Positions 16,212-26,023 of a stretch of DNA of 64,000 bases are shown one piece after another (the stretch's first letter is position 1; each line of letters begins with the position of its first letter). The notes under the pieces are model-generated. The model did not search any database. It was not told the DNA's origin and saw only the letters and a list, made by a program, of their open reading frames with translations. The translations under genes were made by a program, and so were the position numbers. This DNA is from Aliivibrio sp. 1S175. GTDB taxonomy: Bacteria; Pseudomonadota; Gammaproteobacteria; Enterobacterales; Vibrionaceae. The stretch covers positions 186,001-250,000 of the forward strand of contig NZ_MAJS01000046.1 in NCBI RefSeq assembly GCF_001690985.1, written 5' to 3'.

Positions 16212-16249
16212 GGGCTTCTCTATGGGCATTTTAACAGTTAAAAGGTCAA

Positions 16250-16265
16250 CTCTATTGTAATAGAG
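16250..16265. promoter_or_regulatory. Palindrome upstream of LysR gene, possible operator
   Basis: CTCTATT-GT-AATAGAG is a perfect inverted repeat of 7-bp arms between the LysR gene and cobB, 39 bp upstream of the preferred LysR start. Its position suits autoregulation, but there is no direct evidence. Confidence 0.35.
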
Positions 16266-16378
16266 CGATGGGATTGAATAAAGTGTGTAATATCTTTGTT
16301 TTACGTGGTCTATTGAAAAATACACTGTTTTTTCATGGTAAAGTTTGGTTATGAAAGAAGTTTATTAAGGAAGATTGA

Positions 16379-17092
16379 ATGTTATTTCCATATAAGAATA
16401 TAGTTATATTAACGGGTGCTGGCATTTCAGCAGAATCAGGTATTCAAACCTTTCGTGCAAATGATGGCCTGTGGGAAAACCATAGAATTGAAGATGTCGC
16501 TACACCGGAAGGTTTTTTTAAAGATCCCGATTTAGTTCAAGATTTTTATAATAAGCGCCGTGCATTATTAAAAAGCAATGAGATCAAACCAAACGCAGCC
16601 CATAAAGCATTAGCGAAGCTTGAGAGTGAGCTTGATGGCACGGTGACTATTGTGACTCAAAATATTGATAATTTACACGAACGTGGTGGCAGTTCAAATG
16701 TGATTCATATGCATGGTGAGCTAAATAAGATCCGCTGTGAAGAATCAAACCAAGTTATCGGCTGTACTGATGATATCCATACCGGCGATCTTTGCCATTG
16801 TTGCCAGATACCTGCGCAGCTACGCCCTCATGTGGTGTGGTTTGGTGAGATGCCATTAGAGATGGGACGAATTCATGATGCGTTAAATAAAGCGGATTTG
16901 TTTATTTCTATTGGAACGTCAGGTTCTGTGTATCCCGCTGCAGGGTTTGTTCATGAGGCCATGCTTCATGGAGCTCACACCATTGAGATTAATCTAGAGG
17001 CAAGTGCCGTTGATGATGAGTTTGAAGAGAAACGTTATGGGAAGGCGGGTACGCTCGTTCCTGAGCTAGTTGCGGAACTATTAGAAGCATAA
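16379..17092 (+). CDS. cobB: NAD-dependent protein deacylase, sirtuin
   Basis: A 237-residue Sir2-family enzyme that removes acetyl or succinyl groups from protein lysines using NAD+. Key motifs are present: NAD-binding [16 protein letters not shown] (about residues 11-26), [12 protein letters not shown] (98-109), the catalytic His in IHMHGEL, two zinc-ligand Cys pairs in degenerate spacing ([11 protein letters not shown] and LCHCC), and [10 protein letters not shown]. This fits the bacterial CobB class. An AAGGAAG ribosome site precedes the ATG. A strong terminator follows. Confidence 0.93.
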   Translation: MLFPYKNIVILTGAGISAESGIQTFRANDGLWENHRIEDVATPEGFFKDPDLVQDFYNKRRALLKSNEIKPNAAHKALAKLESELDGTVTIVTQNIDNLHERGGSSNVIHMHGELNKIRCEESNQVIGCTDDIHTGDLCHCCQIPAQLRPHVVWFGEMPLEMGRIHDALNKADLFISIGTSGSVYPAAGFVHEAMLHGAHTIEINLEASAVDDEFEEKRYGKAGTLVPELVAELLEA

Positions 17093-17116
17093 AACGAACC
17101 TAAATCGATATAATAC

Positions 17117-17153
17117 AAAAAAGCCAATGAAGTATTTGTTCATTGGCTTTTTT
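17117..17153. terminator. Bidirectional intrinsic terminator (cobB / potD)
   Basis: A perfect 15-bp stem (AAAAAAGCCAATGAA and its complement) with a 7-nt loop is followed by further T residues. It lies between convergent cobB and the minus-strand potD paralogue and can end both transcripts. Confidence 0.88.
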
Positions 17154-17190
17154 TGTTTTATTTATGACTTAGTCAAAAGTAAAAATAATA

Positions 17191-18234
17191 TTACATATCT
17201 ACTTTTAGGCGTTGGAAGTATTCATCATAAATAGAACTTGCAGAGCCTACTTCATCTTGCCACTCGCCTGAATCCATAACTTCTTGTGGTGGGAAGATAT
17301 TAGGATCATTAGCAAACGCTTTAGGAAGAAGAGGATATGCAGATTTAACTGGCGTAGGGTAGCCAATTTCTAGCGCAATTTTTGCTGCATTTTCAGGGCG
17401 AAGTAAAAAATCTATCATTTGGTGTGCAGCATCTACATTTTTCGCACCAGAAGGAATCGCTAGGCTATCCATCCAAAAAATAGTGCCTTTATCAGGCCAT
17501 ACGATTTGAATATTAGCACCTTCTTCACGAGCCATATAAGCAGAACCGTTCCACAACATACCTACGCTTGTTTCGCCAGCTAAGTATGGATTTGCAGGGA
17601 AATCAGAATTAAATACCAATACGTTTGGCATTAATTTTTTCAATTCTTCGTATGCAGCTTTGATTTCGTCAGGATTAGTTGTATTTCCTGAGTAACCTAA
17701 TTTAGTTAATGCCATATGGAAGACTTCACGTGAGTCATCCATCATCATTAATTGGCCTTGCCATTTTTCATCCCAGAAGTCATTCCAAGAATGAAGCTCA
17801 TTCGGGTTCATCATATCCGCATTAACACCGATACCCGTCGCACCCCAAATATAAGGAATAGAGTAGTTGTTGTTTGGATCGAATGGTTTGTTCAAATAGT
17901 TAGGATCTAAATCTTTGAAATGTGGCAATTTACTTTTATCAATTTTTTGTAACATACCTTCTTTGCGCATTTTAGACACAAAGTAAGTTGAAGGAACAAC
18001 TAGGTCGTATCCTGAACCTTGAGTTTTTAACTTAGCGTACATGCTTTCGTTAGACTCGTATGTAGAATAATAGACTTTGATGCCGGTTTCTTTTGTGAAG
18101 TCTTCTAGTACTTCATTAGGAATATATTCTGACCAGTTGTAAAAATAGAGCTCTTTATCTGCAGCTTGTGCATTACCAGCGATTAAGGCTGCAGCGCACA
18201 GTCCTGTAGAGACGAGAGTGGTCCACTTTTTCAT
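17191..18234 (-). CDS. potD: Spermidine/putrescine-binding periplasmic protein, distal paralogue
   Basis: A 347-residue PotD-type substrate-binding protein. The signal peptide ends at NAQA-ADKE (about residue 24). Mature features are LYFYNWSEYIPNEVLEDFTKETGIKV, YDLVVPSTYFVSKM, and WNGSAYMAREEG, all as in PotD. It captures spermidine or putrescine for the PotABC importer. It is about 60% similar by eye to the neighbouring paralogue but is separated from it by a terminator and about 160 bp, so it probably has its own promoter. An AAGGAGAAGGAAATG context gives a strong ribosome site. Confidence 0.9.
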   Translation of the reverse strand: MKKWTTLVSTGLCAAALIAGNAQAADKELYFYNWSEYIPNEVLEDFTKETGIKVYYSTYESNESMYAKLKTQGSGYDLVVPSTYFVSKMRKEGMLQKIDKSKLPHFKDLDPNYLNKPFDPNNNYSIPYIWGATGIGVNADMMNPNELHSWNDFWDEKWQGQLMMMDDSREVFHMALTKLGYSGNTTNPDEIKAAYEELKKLMPNVLVFNSDFPANPYLAGETSVGMLWNGSAYMAREEGANIQIVWPDKGTIFWMDSLAIPSGAKNVDAAHQMIDFLLRPENAAKIALEIGYPTPVKSAYPLLPKAFANDPNIFPPQEVMDSGEWQDEVGSASSIYDEYFQRLKVDM

Positions 18235-18397
18235 TTCCTTCTCCTATATCAGAGGGATTTCCATTAATTAGCCGAGCATTATACCAATATTTGAGACAGA
18301 CTTCATGGGTTTATAAATCAAGGGCTTGATATAGATTAGTTTTTGAGGAAAGAAAGGGGGGGGATAGAGATGAATAAGCATAAATCTTGAGTATAAA

Positions 18398-18421
18398 AAT
18401 GGCAGCGTAAACGCTGCCATT
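18398..18421 (-). terminator. Intrinsic terminator after potABC-potD
   Basis: A perfect 10-bp stem (AATGGCAGCG / CGCTGCCATT) with a TAAA loop. On the minus strand it is followed by TTTT, about 25 bp after the stop of the operon-borne potD. It separates the two potD paralogues. Confidence 0.85.
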
Positions 18422-18445
18422 AATTAAGGTCAGTAAAGGGTTAGG

Positions 18446-19480
18446 TTACTGTCCGGCTTTCAGTTTTAAGAAGTACTCTTCGTATTTCACTGTCATATCA
18501 CCAACGGCAGATTGCCATTCAACACGGTCAAGATCTTCTTGAGAAGGGAATAATGGCGCTATATCTTTAAATTTGTCATTTGATGCTTTAACAGCAGTTA
18601 GGTAACCAGTATCTTGAGAAATACGTGCTGCAATTTCAGGGCGAAGTAAGAAATCAATCATCTTATGTGATGCTTCTACGTTTGTCGCGCCAGATGGAAT
18701 TGCAAAGTTATCAACCCAACCAATACCACCTTCTTTAGGGAAGATTAGCTTAATTGGTAATCCTTCCGCTTGTGCAGCCGCCGCTGAACCATTCCAAAGC
18801 ATACCAAGACCAACTTCGCCTGCCATGTATGGAGCAGCAGGGTTGTCTGAGTTAAACACCAATACGTTTGGCATTAGTTTTTGTAGCTCAGCGTAAGCTT
18901 CATCAATTTCTTTTGGATTGGTTGAGTTACCTGAGTAACCTAATTTGCGCAATGCAATATGGAATACTTCACGAGTGTCATCCATTAGCATTAATTGACC
19001 TTCAAACTCTGGGTTCCAAAGATCGCTCCAGCTATCGAAATCATCTGGATTATACATTTCAGTATTTACAGCAAGACCTGTAATGGCAACTACGTGTGGG
19101 ATAGAGTATTCATTCTTTGGATCGAATGCTTTATCTAAATAGTTTGTATCTAAACCATTGAAGTTTGAAATTTTTGATTTATCAATTGGTTGTAGCATTT
19201 TTTCGTCACGCATTTTTGCTACAAAGTAAGTTGATGGTACAACTAAATCGTAACCTTTATTATGCGCTTTCATTTTTGCGTATAAAGTTTCGTTAGACTC
19301 ATAAGTAGAGTAGATAACTTTAATGCCAGTTTCTTTAGTAAATTCTTCTAAGATATCACTGTTGATGTATGGTCCCCAGTTCATGAATACCAATTCATCA
19401 TTTTCTTTTGCGTTAGCAACATTGATTGTTAGTGCTAATGCACAGGCGGTTCCAGTAAAAAACGCAGCCATTTTGTTCAT
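18446..19480 (-). CDS. potD: Spermidine/putrescine-binding periplasmic protein, operon copy
   Basis: A 344-residue PotD-type protein from the ATG at complement 19480, with GGAGAG about 9 nt upstream; the frame continues to 19534 but the extension destroys the signal peptide. The signal peptide ends near NVANA-KEND. It shares WNGSA, YDLVVPSTYFVAKM and the family's Trp/Tyr/Asp residues with the adjacent paralogue, while differing in the ligand-region stretch (AAAAQAEGLPIKLIFP against YMAREEGANIQIVWP), which may change ligand preference. It follows potC by about 100 bp and is probably the fourth gene of potABCD. Confidence 0.9.
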   Translation of the reverse strand: MNKMAAFFTGTACALALTINVANAKENDELVFMNWGPYINSDILEEFTKETGIKVIYSTYESNETLYAKMKAHNKGYDLVVPSTYFVAKMRDEKMLQPIDKSKISNFNGLDTNYLDKAFDPKNEYSIPHVVAITGLAVNTEMYNPDDFDSWSDLWNPEFEGQLMLMDDTREVFHIALRKLGYSGNSTNPKEIDEAYAELQKLMPNVLVFNSDNPAAPYMAGEVGLGMLWNGSAAAAQAEGLPIKLIFPKEGGIGWVDNFAIPSGATNVEASHKMIDFLLRPEIAARISQDTGYLTAVKASNDKFKDIAPLFPSQEDLDRVEWQSAVGDMTVKYEEYFLKLKAGQ

Positions 19481-19579
19481 TGATTGACTCTCCATTAGAG
19501 TGATAAAAAAGGAGACATGTCGAACAAAAGGCATGTCTTCCAGATTTTATTGCTTATATTAAGCAATTAATTTTTAGAT

Positions 19580-20350
19580 TTACTTTATTTTTTCTCTTGC
19601 TAGCAGTTGTGATATTACAACTAAAGCAAGTGAAACAATTAACATTACCGTCGCTAGGGCGTTCACTTCAGGTGAAATGCCCACTTTAACCATTGAATAA
19701 ATCTTCAGTGGTAAGATTTCGTAAGTTGGCCCCGTTACAAATGAACTGATAATTACGTCATCTAACGAAAGCGTAAAACTTAGTAACCAACCAGCGGCAA
19801 CGGCTGGTTTTGCTAGTGGTAAGATAATCTGTTTTAGAATTACCCATTCACTTGCACCTAAATCACGAGCCGCTTCTAGCATCTTCACGTCAAAGCCTTT
19901 TAAGCGGCTATAAACAGTGACCACTACGAATGGCAGGCAGAAGGTAATGTGAGCAATTAATAAGGTTAAAAAACCAAGTTCAAATCCGATAACTAAGAAA
20001 ATAGCTAATAATGAAATTGCCATCACGATATCTGGTGACATCATGACGATAAACAATAATCCATTAACGAATTTCTTGCCTTTAAACTGATAACGAAATA
20101 GGGCAACCGCTGTCAAGCTACCAATCACGGTTGCTGCAGTACCTGAAATTACTGCAATGGTAATTGAGTGCCAAGCGGCTTGCATTAAACTGTCGTTATT
20201 TGCTAGAGCTTCATACCACTTAGTAGTAAAACCTCCCCATTTCATGCCAAACTTACTTGCGTTAAATGAGTTCGCAATTAAAACGATGATTGGTAAATAT
20301 AAGAAAATATATACCAAGCTCATGAAACTGAATTTTATAGTGCGTCCCAT
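19580..20350 (-). CDS. potC: Polyamine ABC transporter permease PotC
   Basis: A 256-residue inner-membrane permease with six predicted helices and the binding-protein-dependent permease signature [24 protein letters not shown] (the EAA loop that contacts the PotA ATPase) at about residues 161-184. Together with PotB it forms the channel of the spermidine/putrescine importer. Its start overlaps the potB stop by 1 nt (TAATG), so translation is coupled. Confidence 0.92.
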   Translation of the reverse strand: MGRTIKFSFMSLVYIFLYLPIIVLIANSFNASKFGMKWGGFTTKWYEALANNDSLMQAAWHSITIAVISGTAATVIGSLTAVALFRYQFKGKKFVNGLLFIVMMSPDIVMAISLLAIFLVIGFELGFLTLLIAHITFCLPFVVVTVYSRLKGFDVKMLEAARDLGASEWVILKQIILPLAKPAVAAGWLLSFTLSLDDVIISSFVTGPTYEILPLKIYSMVKVGISPEVNALATVMLIVSLALVVISQLLAREKIK

Positions 20351-21207
20351 TAATCTAGATCCGCCTTTTTATTTAATAACTTGCCTGCACGATAGTATGC
20401 GTACAGCATTAATGCCATTGCTAGAGTTAGGGCAATACTGGTTGCTGCGCCAAATGGCCAGTCTCGAGCATTAAGTACCTGACTCTTGATAACATTACCA
20501 ATCAATAGATTTTTCGCGCCACCTAACAGGTCAGAAATATAGAACATACCTAATGCTGGTAATAGAACCAATAAACAACCACCGATAATGCCTGGCATAG
20601 TAAGCGGTAAAACAATCTTCCATAACGTTTGAAGTTTGTTTGCGCCTAAATCACGAGCGGCTTCTAAATAGGTGCGATCCAACTTTTCGATTGCTGAATA
20701 TAATGGCAAGATCATAAAAGGTAATAGGATATAAACCAAACCGATCATAACCGCGCTTTCCGTATACATAATTCGCATTGGTTTATCAATGATATCCATT
20801 GCGATTAAGCTTTTATTCAGAATACCTTGGGTGCCTAACACTATTTTTAAGCCGTAAGTACGGATCAATGAGTTAGTCCAGAAAGGAACAATGATTAAAA
20901 AAAGCATAAATGGACGCCATTTTTCTGGCATTTTTGCAACAATGTAAGCAAATGGGTAACCCACAACTAAACATATTAGTGTTGCAACAATGGCCATATA
21001 AAATGAATGCCACAGTACTTTTGCGTATAAAGGATCAAAAAGACGCAGATAGTTATCTATCGTAAACGTCATTTCAATTAAATTTGCTTCATCACGAGTT
21101 AGGAAACTGGTGCCGATGATCATTACATTAGGAATGAAAACGAACAGCAGTAACCAGGTTACGATAACAGTGATGATGATATTTTGGAGATTAAACTTCT
21201 TGTTCAT
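20350..21207 (-). CDS. potB: Polyamine ABC transporter permease PotB
   Basis: A 285-residue permease, partner of PotC. It carries the EAA loop [26 protein letters not shown] (about residues 180-205) and six hydrophobic spans. Its first codons overlap the 3' end of potA by 17 nt and its stop overlaps potC, as in the conserved potABC arrangement. Confidence 0.92.
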   Translation of the reverse strand: MNKKFNLQNIIITVIVTWLLLFVFIPNVMIIGTSFLTRDEANLIEMTFTIDNYLRLFDPLYAKVLWHSFYMAIVATLICLVVGYPFAYIVAKMPEKWRPFMLFLIIVPFWTNSLIRTYGLKIVLGTQGILNKSLIAMDIIDKPMRIMYTESAVMIGLVYILLPFMILPLYSAIEKLDRTYLEAARDLGANKLQTLWKIVLPLTMPGIIGGCLLVLLPALGMFYISDLLGGAKNLLIGNVIKSQVLNARDWPFGAATSIALTLAMALMLYAYYRAGKLLNKKADLD

Positions 21208-22309
21208 CTGCTAACACCACTTCCCAGCTTTCAACCCAAGTAATTGCTACTTTTTGACCTAAAGAGTGATCAACATCAGGATCATCTTCATTAAAGAACT
21301 CACTGATCATGACTCGCATCCCTGAATCTAATTCAAGAACAGAATCTAATGTCATGCCTTTATAAGTACGTTCGCGAACATACCCAGTAATGCCTTTAGT
21401 ATCTGATTCTTTAATTTCTTCAAGTCGTAAATCTTCAGGACGCAACAGCACTTTTACTTTATCTCCTGGATTTACATCCAGTTCACAGTAAACAGTTGCT
21501 GATGTGTCTTCAATTTCTGCTTTAATACGTTTGTCATCAAGACGTTCCAGCACAGTGGCTGCGAATACGTTGATTTCACCAATAAAGCGAGCAACAAATA
21601 GGTTCTTTGGTTCTTCATAAATTTCACGAGGAGTACCATCTTGTTCGATAACACCATCACGCATTACAATAATACGGTCTGACATCGATAGGGCTTCTTC
21701 TTGATCGTGAGTTACAAAGATAAAAGTAATACCCAACTGACGCTGTAGTTGTTTAAGCTCAATTTGCATTTGTTTACGTAATTTGTAATCAAGTGCAGAT
21801 AACGATTCATCTAATAATAGAACCTTAGGCTTATTTACTACTGCGCGTGCAATAGCAATACGTTGTTGTTGGCCACCAGATAACTGATGCGGCTTACGAT
21901 TTGCCATTTGAGCAAGACGTACCATTTGCAATGCTTCCATTACTCTTGGTTCGATGTCTTTACTTGGAATGTTTTGCATACGTAAACCAAACGCAACGTT
22001 TTCAAATACCGTCATGTGTGGGAATAGGGCATAGCTTTGGAATACAGTATTCACATGCCTCTGCTCTGCGGGTATTGACGTTACATCCGTCGAATCCAGT
22101 AAAATTGTTCCTGCATCTGCAGTTTCAAAACCTGCTATCATGCGCAACACTGTGGTTTTACCACACCCTGATGGCCCAAGAATGGTTAGAAATTCACCGT
22201 GGTTAACATCTAGATCAAAATTAGATATTACTTCTTTGCCATCAAAACTTTTTGAAATGCCTGTTAATTTAATAACGGCTTCTTTTTCGGATTTTTGTGT
22301 AACGTTCAA
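21191..22309 (-). CDS. potA: Polyamine ABC transporter ATPase PotA
   Basis: An ABC ATPase of 372 residues when started at the TTG (complement 22307-22309). It has Walker [10 protein letters not shown], the Q-loop, signature [14 protein letters not shown], Walker [13 protein letters not shown] and switch His in [15 protein letters not shown], followed by a TOBE regulatory domain from about residue 255. It powers PotBC. The open frame reaches an ATG at 22396, but the extra 29 residues are not like known PotA N-termini, while the TTG start gives [15 protein letters not shown]; start choice remains uncertain. It is the first gene of the pot operon. Confidence 0.9.
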   Translation of the reverse strand: MNVTQKSEKEAVIKLTGISKSFDGKEVISNFDLDVNHGEFLTILGPSGCGKTTVLRMIAGFETADAGTILLDSTDVTSIPAEQRHVNTVFQSYALFPHMTVFENVAFGLRMQNIPSKDIEPRVMEALQMVRLAQMANRKPHQLSGGQQQRIAIARAVVNKPKVLLLDESLSALDYKLRKQMQIELKQLQRQLGITFIFVTHDQEEALSMSDRIIVMRDGVIEQDGTPREIYEEPKNLFVARFIGEINVFAATVLERLDDKRIKAEIEDTSATVYCELDVNPGDKVKVLLRPEDLRLEEIKESDTKGITGYVRERTYKGMTLDSVLELDSGMRVMISEFFNEDDPDVDHSLGQKVAITWVESWEVVLADEQEV

Positions 22310-22636
22310 TGTCTTTTTATCTCCGCCTTCGGGTAGTGATACCGCGCTTAGTATTATGAATGTAAGATGGGATTTCGGGCGCATAATAGACCCCAAGTTA
22401 TCATATTAAAAGTGTTTTTTATTTGATAACCCTATTTTTTTTTAAACTCTTTGTATTTTAGCGCTTTAGTGTATATATGTTGAGCTTAATTATAGACAAA
22501 ATTCAGTAAGTTGGTTGGTTTTGTTACAATTAAAAGTCGTTGTTTTCAAAGGATTAGTTAAATTCTTTTTTTTGATTACTGCACTAGGAGGATGAAAGCC
22601 GTATAATCGCCTCATGTTTTATTGTGGTATATAGAA
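22310..22636. other. Divergent promoter region, potA / membrane protein
   Basis: About 325 bp without a confident gene. It holds the presumed pot operon promoter and leader (including an inverted repeat GTTATCA / TGATAAC at about 22400-22434) and, near 22600, a TATAAT that may be the -10 of the rightward gene. I see no small ORF or riboswitch that I can name. Confidence 0.4.
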
Positions 22637-23464
22637 ATGAGCGAACAACCAAAAGAAAAAACGTTTCTCCTTGGTGGGAGCATCGAAAAGGCAATGACTG
22701 GTCAGGTTGAATTAAGTCCTGTTAGTGTACTTCAAGAAGCGTGGAAGAATACGATTACGCATTTCTTCACGTTTTCGCCCGCTATTTTATTGCTGACGTT
22801 TTCTTATATGGCAGTATTCTTCATTGCTTTACAAGTTCAATTAGGTGATCCCGCTATTTTGTTTCAAGCTTTCTTAGGTGAAACAGAACTGACGACGACT
22901 ATCTCTTATGCAGCATTTGTTGCTGGTTTAAGTGCACAAGTTATTGTTTCTCCGTTAACGGCTGGAGCAAGCTTAATGGGCATGAGCCACGCGGCAGGGC
23001 TAAAGTGCCGTTCAAGTTATATCTTTAAAGGGATGGCTTCTGCGGGCATGGTTGCTTTAGTCACGATTCTTTCTGAGGTTTTACAAGGTTTGGTAAATAT
23101 TTATTTACCAATGGTTGCCCTTTATTTATCAATGGCTTTTGGCTTTGCTATTCTTTTAGTGTGTGAGAAAAAAGTCCCACCATTAAAAGCCTTGCTATAT
23201 TCATTTAGAGCAACGAATAAAAAGCTTACATCAATGCTTCTTATTCATGTTGTGATTATGCTTGCTTTGGTGTTTGGTATTGCTTTATATGGTGTAGGTT
23301 TAATTGTGGTGATGCCATTTATCTTTAATATTAAAGGTATTCTTTATCGTAATATGTTCGGTATTACTCTAAAAGTAATGGTGAAAAATGACGAGGATAG
23401 TGGTAATAACGATGACCACAATGCCCCAAATCAAGATGTTAAAAATAATATTTTCAATGCGTGA
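22637..23464 (+). CDS. Polytopic membrane protein of unknown function (YciC-like)
   Basis: A 275-residue protein with about 5-6 membrane helices (about residues 42-65, 88-108, 140-175, 180-190, 207-235). The N-terminus GGSIEKAMTGQVELSPVSVLQEAWKNT resembles cytoplasmic leaders of DUF975/YciC-like membrane proteins. Function unknown. I start it at the ATG 22637 (MSEQ...), not the upstream alternative at 22622. Its stop overlaps a GTG four nt before it, and a glucosaminidase lipoprotein gene follows at once, so the two are likely co-transcribed. Confidence 0.65.
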   Translation: MSEQPKEKTFLLGGSIEKAMTGQVELSPVSVLQEAWKNTITHFFTFSPAILLLTFSYMAVFFIALQVQLGDPAILFQAFLGETELTTTISYAAFVAGLSAQVIVSPLTAGASLMGMSHAAGLKCRSSYIFKGMASAGMVALVTILSEVLQGLVNIYLPMVALYLSMAFGFAILLVCEKKVPPLKALLYSFRATNKKLTSMLLIHVVIMLALVFGIALYGVGLIVVMPFIFNIKGILYRNMFGITLKVMVKNDEDSGNNDDHNAPNQDVKNNIFNA

Positions 23465-23472
23465 GTTCTGTA

Positions 23473-24207
23473 ATGATTAAAAAAATTCTTGTTCTATCTG
23501 CTGTATTAATGATGTCTGCTTGTACTCCAAGAGAAGATGTTCCTGATTTTAAAGCCTTTACTGATGTAAAAGAGAAGAAAGCCGCTTTCTTTAATTTTAT
23601 GTACCCAGCTGTGGTTGCTGAAAATGCTCGAGTTAAAGAAGAACGAACTTTCTTAGAATCTCTAGTTATGAAATTAGACAACGATACTGAGATTTCAAAA
23701 AAAGAGTTAGATAGAGCAACAGAGTTGTCTTCTTTATATAAAGGAAAATTGACGGATGCAGGTATTACCGCCGATTGGGTAAATGCAATGTTGGTTAAAG
23801 TTGATTATATTCCAGCGCCACTTGTGTTAAGCCAAGGGGCAAATGAATCAGCATGGGGGACATCTCGTTTTGCACGTGAAGCCAACAACTACTTTGGGCA
23901 GTGGTGTTACACTAAAGGTTGTGGTGTTGTTCCAAGTAAGCGCAACGAAGGTGCCGCTCACGAGGTGGCAAAATTTGATTCATCACAAGATGCGGTTCAT
24001 GCTTATTTTATGAATGTAAACCGTAATGATGCGTATGCTGAACTTCGTATCATTCGTGCTAAATTACACAGTTCTCCTGAGGCATTAACACCAGAACAAG
24101 AAGCAAATGCATTAGCACATGGACTTATTCGTTACTCTGAACGTGGCGATGCTTACGTAGAAGAGATCCAAGCGATGATCCGTCATAACAGTCAGTATTG
24201 GAGATAA
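23473..24207 (+). CDS. Bax-like glucosaminidase lipoprotein
   Basis: A 244-residue lipoprotein. The signal peptide MIKKILVLSAVLMMSAC carries a lipobox ending in Cys. The catalytic part (about residues 110-240) is a glucosaminidase domain of the Bax type: VLSQGANESAWGTSRFAREANNYFGQWC with the conserved Glu, and later YSERGDAYVEEIQAMIRHN. Such enzymes cleave the glycan strands of peptidoglycan. An in-frame GTG at 23461 overlaps the previous stop codon, but the ATG at 23473 gives the better signal peptide. It is followed after 1 bp by a DUF2987 gene. Confidence 0.85.
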   Translation: MIKKILVLSAVLMMSACTPREDVPDFKAFTDVKEKKAAFFNFMYPAVVAENARVKEERTFLESLVMKLDNDTEISKKELDRATELSSLYKGKLTDAGITADWVNAMLVKVDYIPAPLVLSQGANESAWGTSRFAREANNYFGQWCYTKGCGVVPSKRNEGAAHEVAKFDSSQDAVHAYFMNVNRNDAYAELRIIRAKLHSSPEALTPEQEANALAHGLIRYSERGDAYVEEIQAMIRHNSQYWR

Positions 24208-24208
24208 A

Positions 24209-24856
24209 ATGAAAAAATGGATTGGTGCGACAACGTTGTCACTGTTGTGTTTGGCGTTACCAGTTAAAGCTGAGCAGTATCGTTTTACTTATTCGAAACT
24301 GTATTACCAGTTAAAAGTAAATCAAAAAGAAGGCCACGAAGATGTTCGCATGGCATTGTTCTTTAATGATTCACAAACGGGTAAAGCCTGTCAAATAACA
24401 AAAGCATGGATGGAAAAAGAAGAGCATTATGAGGAATTCACAATTCCAACTAATCAGGAGCTGCTTCTTCCAATTGATGACAACTTAAAATCAGCCAATC
24501 CATTAGTTTATATTCAAACAGAGGAAGGCAAGCAATGCGATATTTCGATGGAAGTATTAGCAAATAATCCACTGATAGGGACGGTGAGTGTTAATGAATT
24601 AACGCTATTAACAACTCAAATGGATGCGATGCTTTCTGATATTGGAGGTATGTTCTCTAAGTATTTTATGCCAGATGTAGAAGGCGTGCGTTTTGTTTTT
24701 AGTGACGCGGTAACATCAGGAATTAAAGCATCTAATGGCGTAATAATTCCTATTGAAAATGGGAAGGCAACGATAGACTTAAGATCCTTCAGTAAAGAGG
24801 ATTCTTTTGAATTACCCGCCACGCCATTGAAGGTCACCCCTTGGCTTGTTAAGTAA
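24209..24856 (+). CDS. DUF2987 family exported protein
   Basis: A 215-residue protein with a signal peptide (MKKWIGATTLSLLCLALPVKA-EQ) and a mature domain starting YRFTYSKLYYQLKVNQKEGHEDVRMALFF, the pattern of DUF2987. Two cysteines (KACQI and KQCDI) may form a disulphide. Function unknown; it is periplasmic or outer-membrane associated. Its ATG sits 1 bp after the stop of the glucosaminidase gene, suggesting translational coupling and a joint cell-envelope role. Confidence 0.78.
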   Translation: MKKWIGATTLSLLCLALPVKAEQYRFTYSKLYYQLKVNQKEGHEDVRMALFFNDSQTGKACQITKAWMEKEEHYEEFTIPTNQELLLPIDDNLKSANPLVYIQTEEGKQCDISMEVLANNPLIGTVSVNELTLLTTQMDAMLSDIGGMFSKYFMPDVEGVRFVFSDAVTSGIKASNGVIIPIENGKATIDLRSFSKEDSFELPATPLKVTPWLVK

Positions 24857-24873
24857 TCTGTTTCAATTAAATA

Positions 24874-24910
24874 AAAAATGGCGTTACTTTTAATAAGTAA
24901 CGCCATTTTT
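24874..24910. terminator. Bidirectional intrinsic terminator (DUF2987 / ttcA)
   Basis: A perfect 16-bp stem (AAAAATGGCGTTACTT and complement) with a 5-nt loop ends in a T-run. It lies between the converging DUF2987 gene and ttcA. Confidence 0.9.
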
Positions 24911-24963
24911 ATATATGATTTTTAGATAACGTGAGTATCTATGACTTGCAGTTCAACATAAGA

Positions 24964-25887
24964 TTATTGAACGTTTACTACATTTAATTGTAAAGACGGG
25001 TCAAATTCTGCGACTGCATCATCAGCATCAACAGGTTGAACTGGCATGTCTTCTTTATCAAAACCAATGTCTCCGCCATTAATGATACCAGAATCACTGT
25101 TAATGCTCTTGAAATCAAAGGTGTTAAAATCAGCAAGGTGACTTGGTACTACGTTTTGCATTGCAGTAAACATAGATTCAATACGCCCTGGGAATTGGCT
25201 ATCCCATGTATTCAGCATTTGCTTAATATTTTGGCGTTGCATGTTAGGTTGAGAGCCACAAAGATTACATGGAATGATAGGGTAATCAGCCAGATCAGCG
25301 TATTTTATGATGTCTTTTTCACGACAATAAGCCAATGGACGAATTACTACGTGCTCGCCATTATCAGAAACTAACTTTGGTGGCATTCCTTTTAGTTTGC
25401 CGCCGTAGAACATGTTTAAGAACATCGTTTCTAAAATATCATCACGATGATGACCAAGTGCAATTTTAGTTGCCCCTAGCTCTTTTGCTGTGCGGTACAA
25501 AATACCACGACGTAAACGTGAGCATAAAGAACAAGTAGTTTTACCTTCAACTAATTTGTCTTGAACAATCGAATAAGTATCTTCTTCGACAACCTTATAT
25601 TCAACACCTAGCTTTTCTAAGTACTCCGGTAGGATATGCGAAGGAAAGCCTGGCTGTTTTTGATCAAGGTTTACTGCGATTAGATCAAATGAGATAGGCG
25701 CACTTTTCTTTAAACCCATAAGAATATCTAACATGGTAAAACTGTCTTTACCACCAGATAGACAGACCATGATACGGTCGCCATCTTCAATCATATTGTA
25801 ATCGGCAATTGCATTACCGGTATTACGACGGATTTTCTTTTGAAGCTTATTGAAATTGACTTGCTGCGCTTTAGTGAATTCGCTCAT
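24964..25887 (-). CDS. ttcA: tRNA 2-thiocytidine biosynthesis protein TtcA
   Basis: A 307-residue PP-loop ATPase that thiolates cytidine 32 of certain tRNAs. The PP-loop SGGKDS is at about residues 44-49, and the iron-sulfur/sulfur-relay cysteines are in [12 protein letters not shown] and PCNLCGSQ. The C-terminal tail beyond about residue 265 is acidic and variable. It follows uspE in the same direction, in the conserved fnr-uspE-ttcA order of vibrios, though with a hairpin after uspE. Confidence 0.94.
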   Translation of the reverse strand: MSEFTKAQQVNFNKLQKKIRRNTGNAIADYNMIEDGDRIMVCLSGGKDSFTMLDILMGLKKSAPISFDLIAVNLDQKQPGFPSHILPEYLEKLGVEYKVVEEDTYSIVQDKLVEGKTTCSLCSRLRRGILYRTAKELGATKIALGHHRDDILETMFLNMFYGGKLKGMPPKLVSDNGEHVVIRPLAYCREKDIIKYADLADYPIIPCNLCGSQPNMQRQNIKQMLNTWDSQFPGRIESMFTAMQNVVPSHLADFNTFDFKSINSDSGIINGGDIGFDKEDMPVQPVDADDAVAEFDPSLQLNVVNVQ

Positions 25888-25981
25888 TTACTTACTCTAA
25901 CATAATGATGGAACTGATAAGGCGGGTATTATACCCAATCAAGATCAATAAGCGAGTTTCGACGGAATTATTTTAGTAGTG

Positions 25982-26004
25982 AAAGGGCTACATGGTAGCC
26001 CTTT
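25982..26004 (-). terminator. Hairpin after uspE
   Basis: AAAGGGCTAC-ATG-GTAGCCCTTT is a perfect 10-bp stem with a 3-nt loop, about 20 bp beyond the uspE stop on the minus strand. The following T-run is short, so it may be a partial terminator before ttcA. Confidence 0.7.
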
Positions 26005-26023
26005 ATTATGTTAAAGGAGAGTA

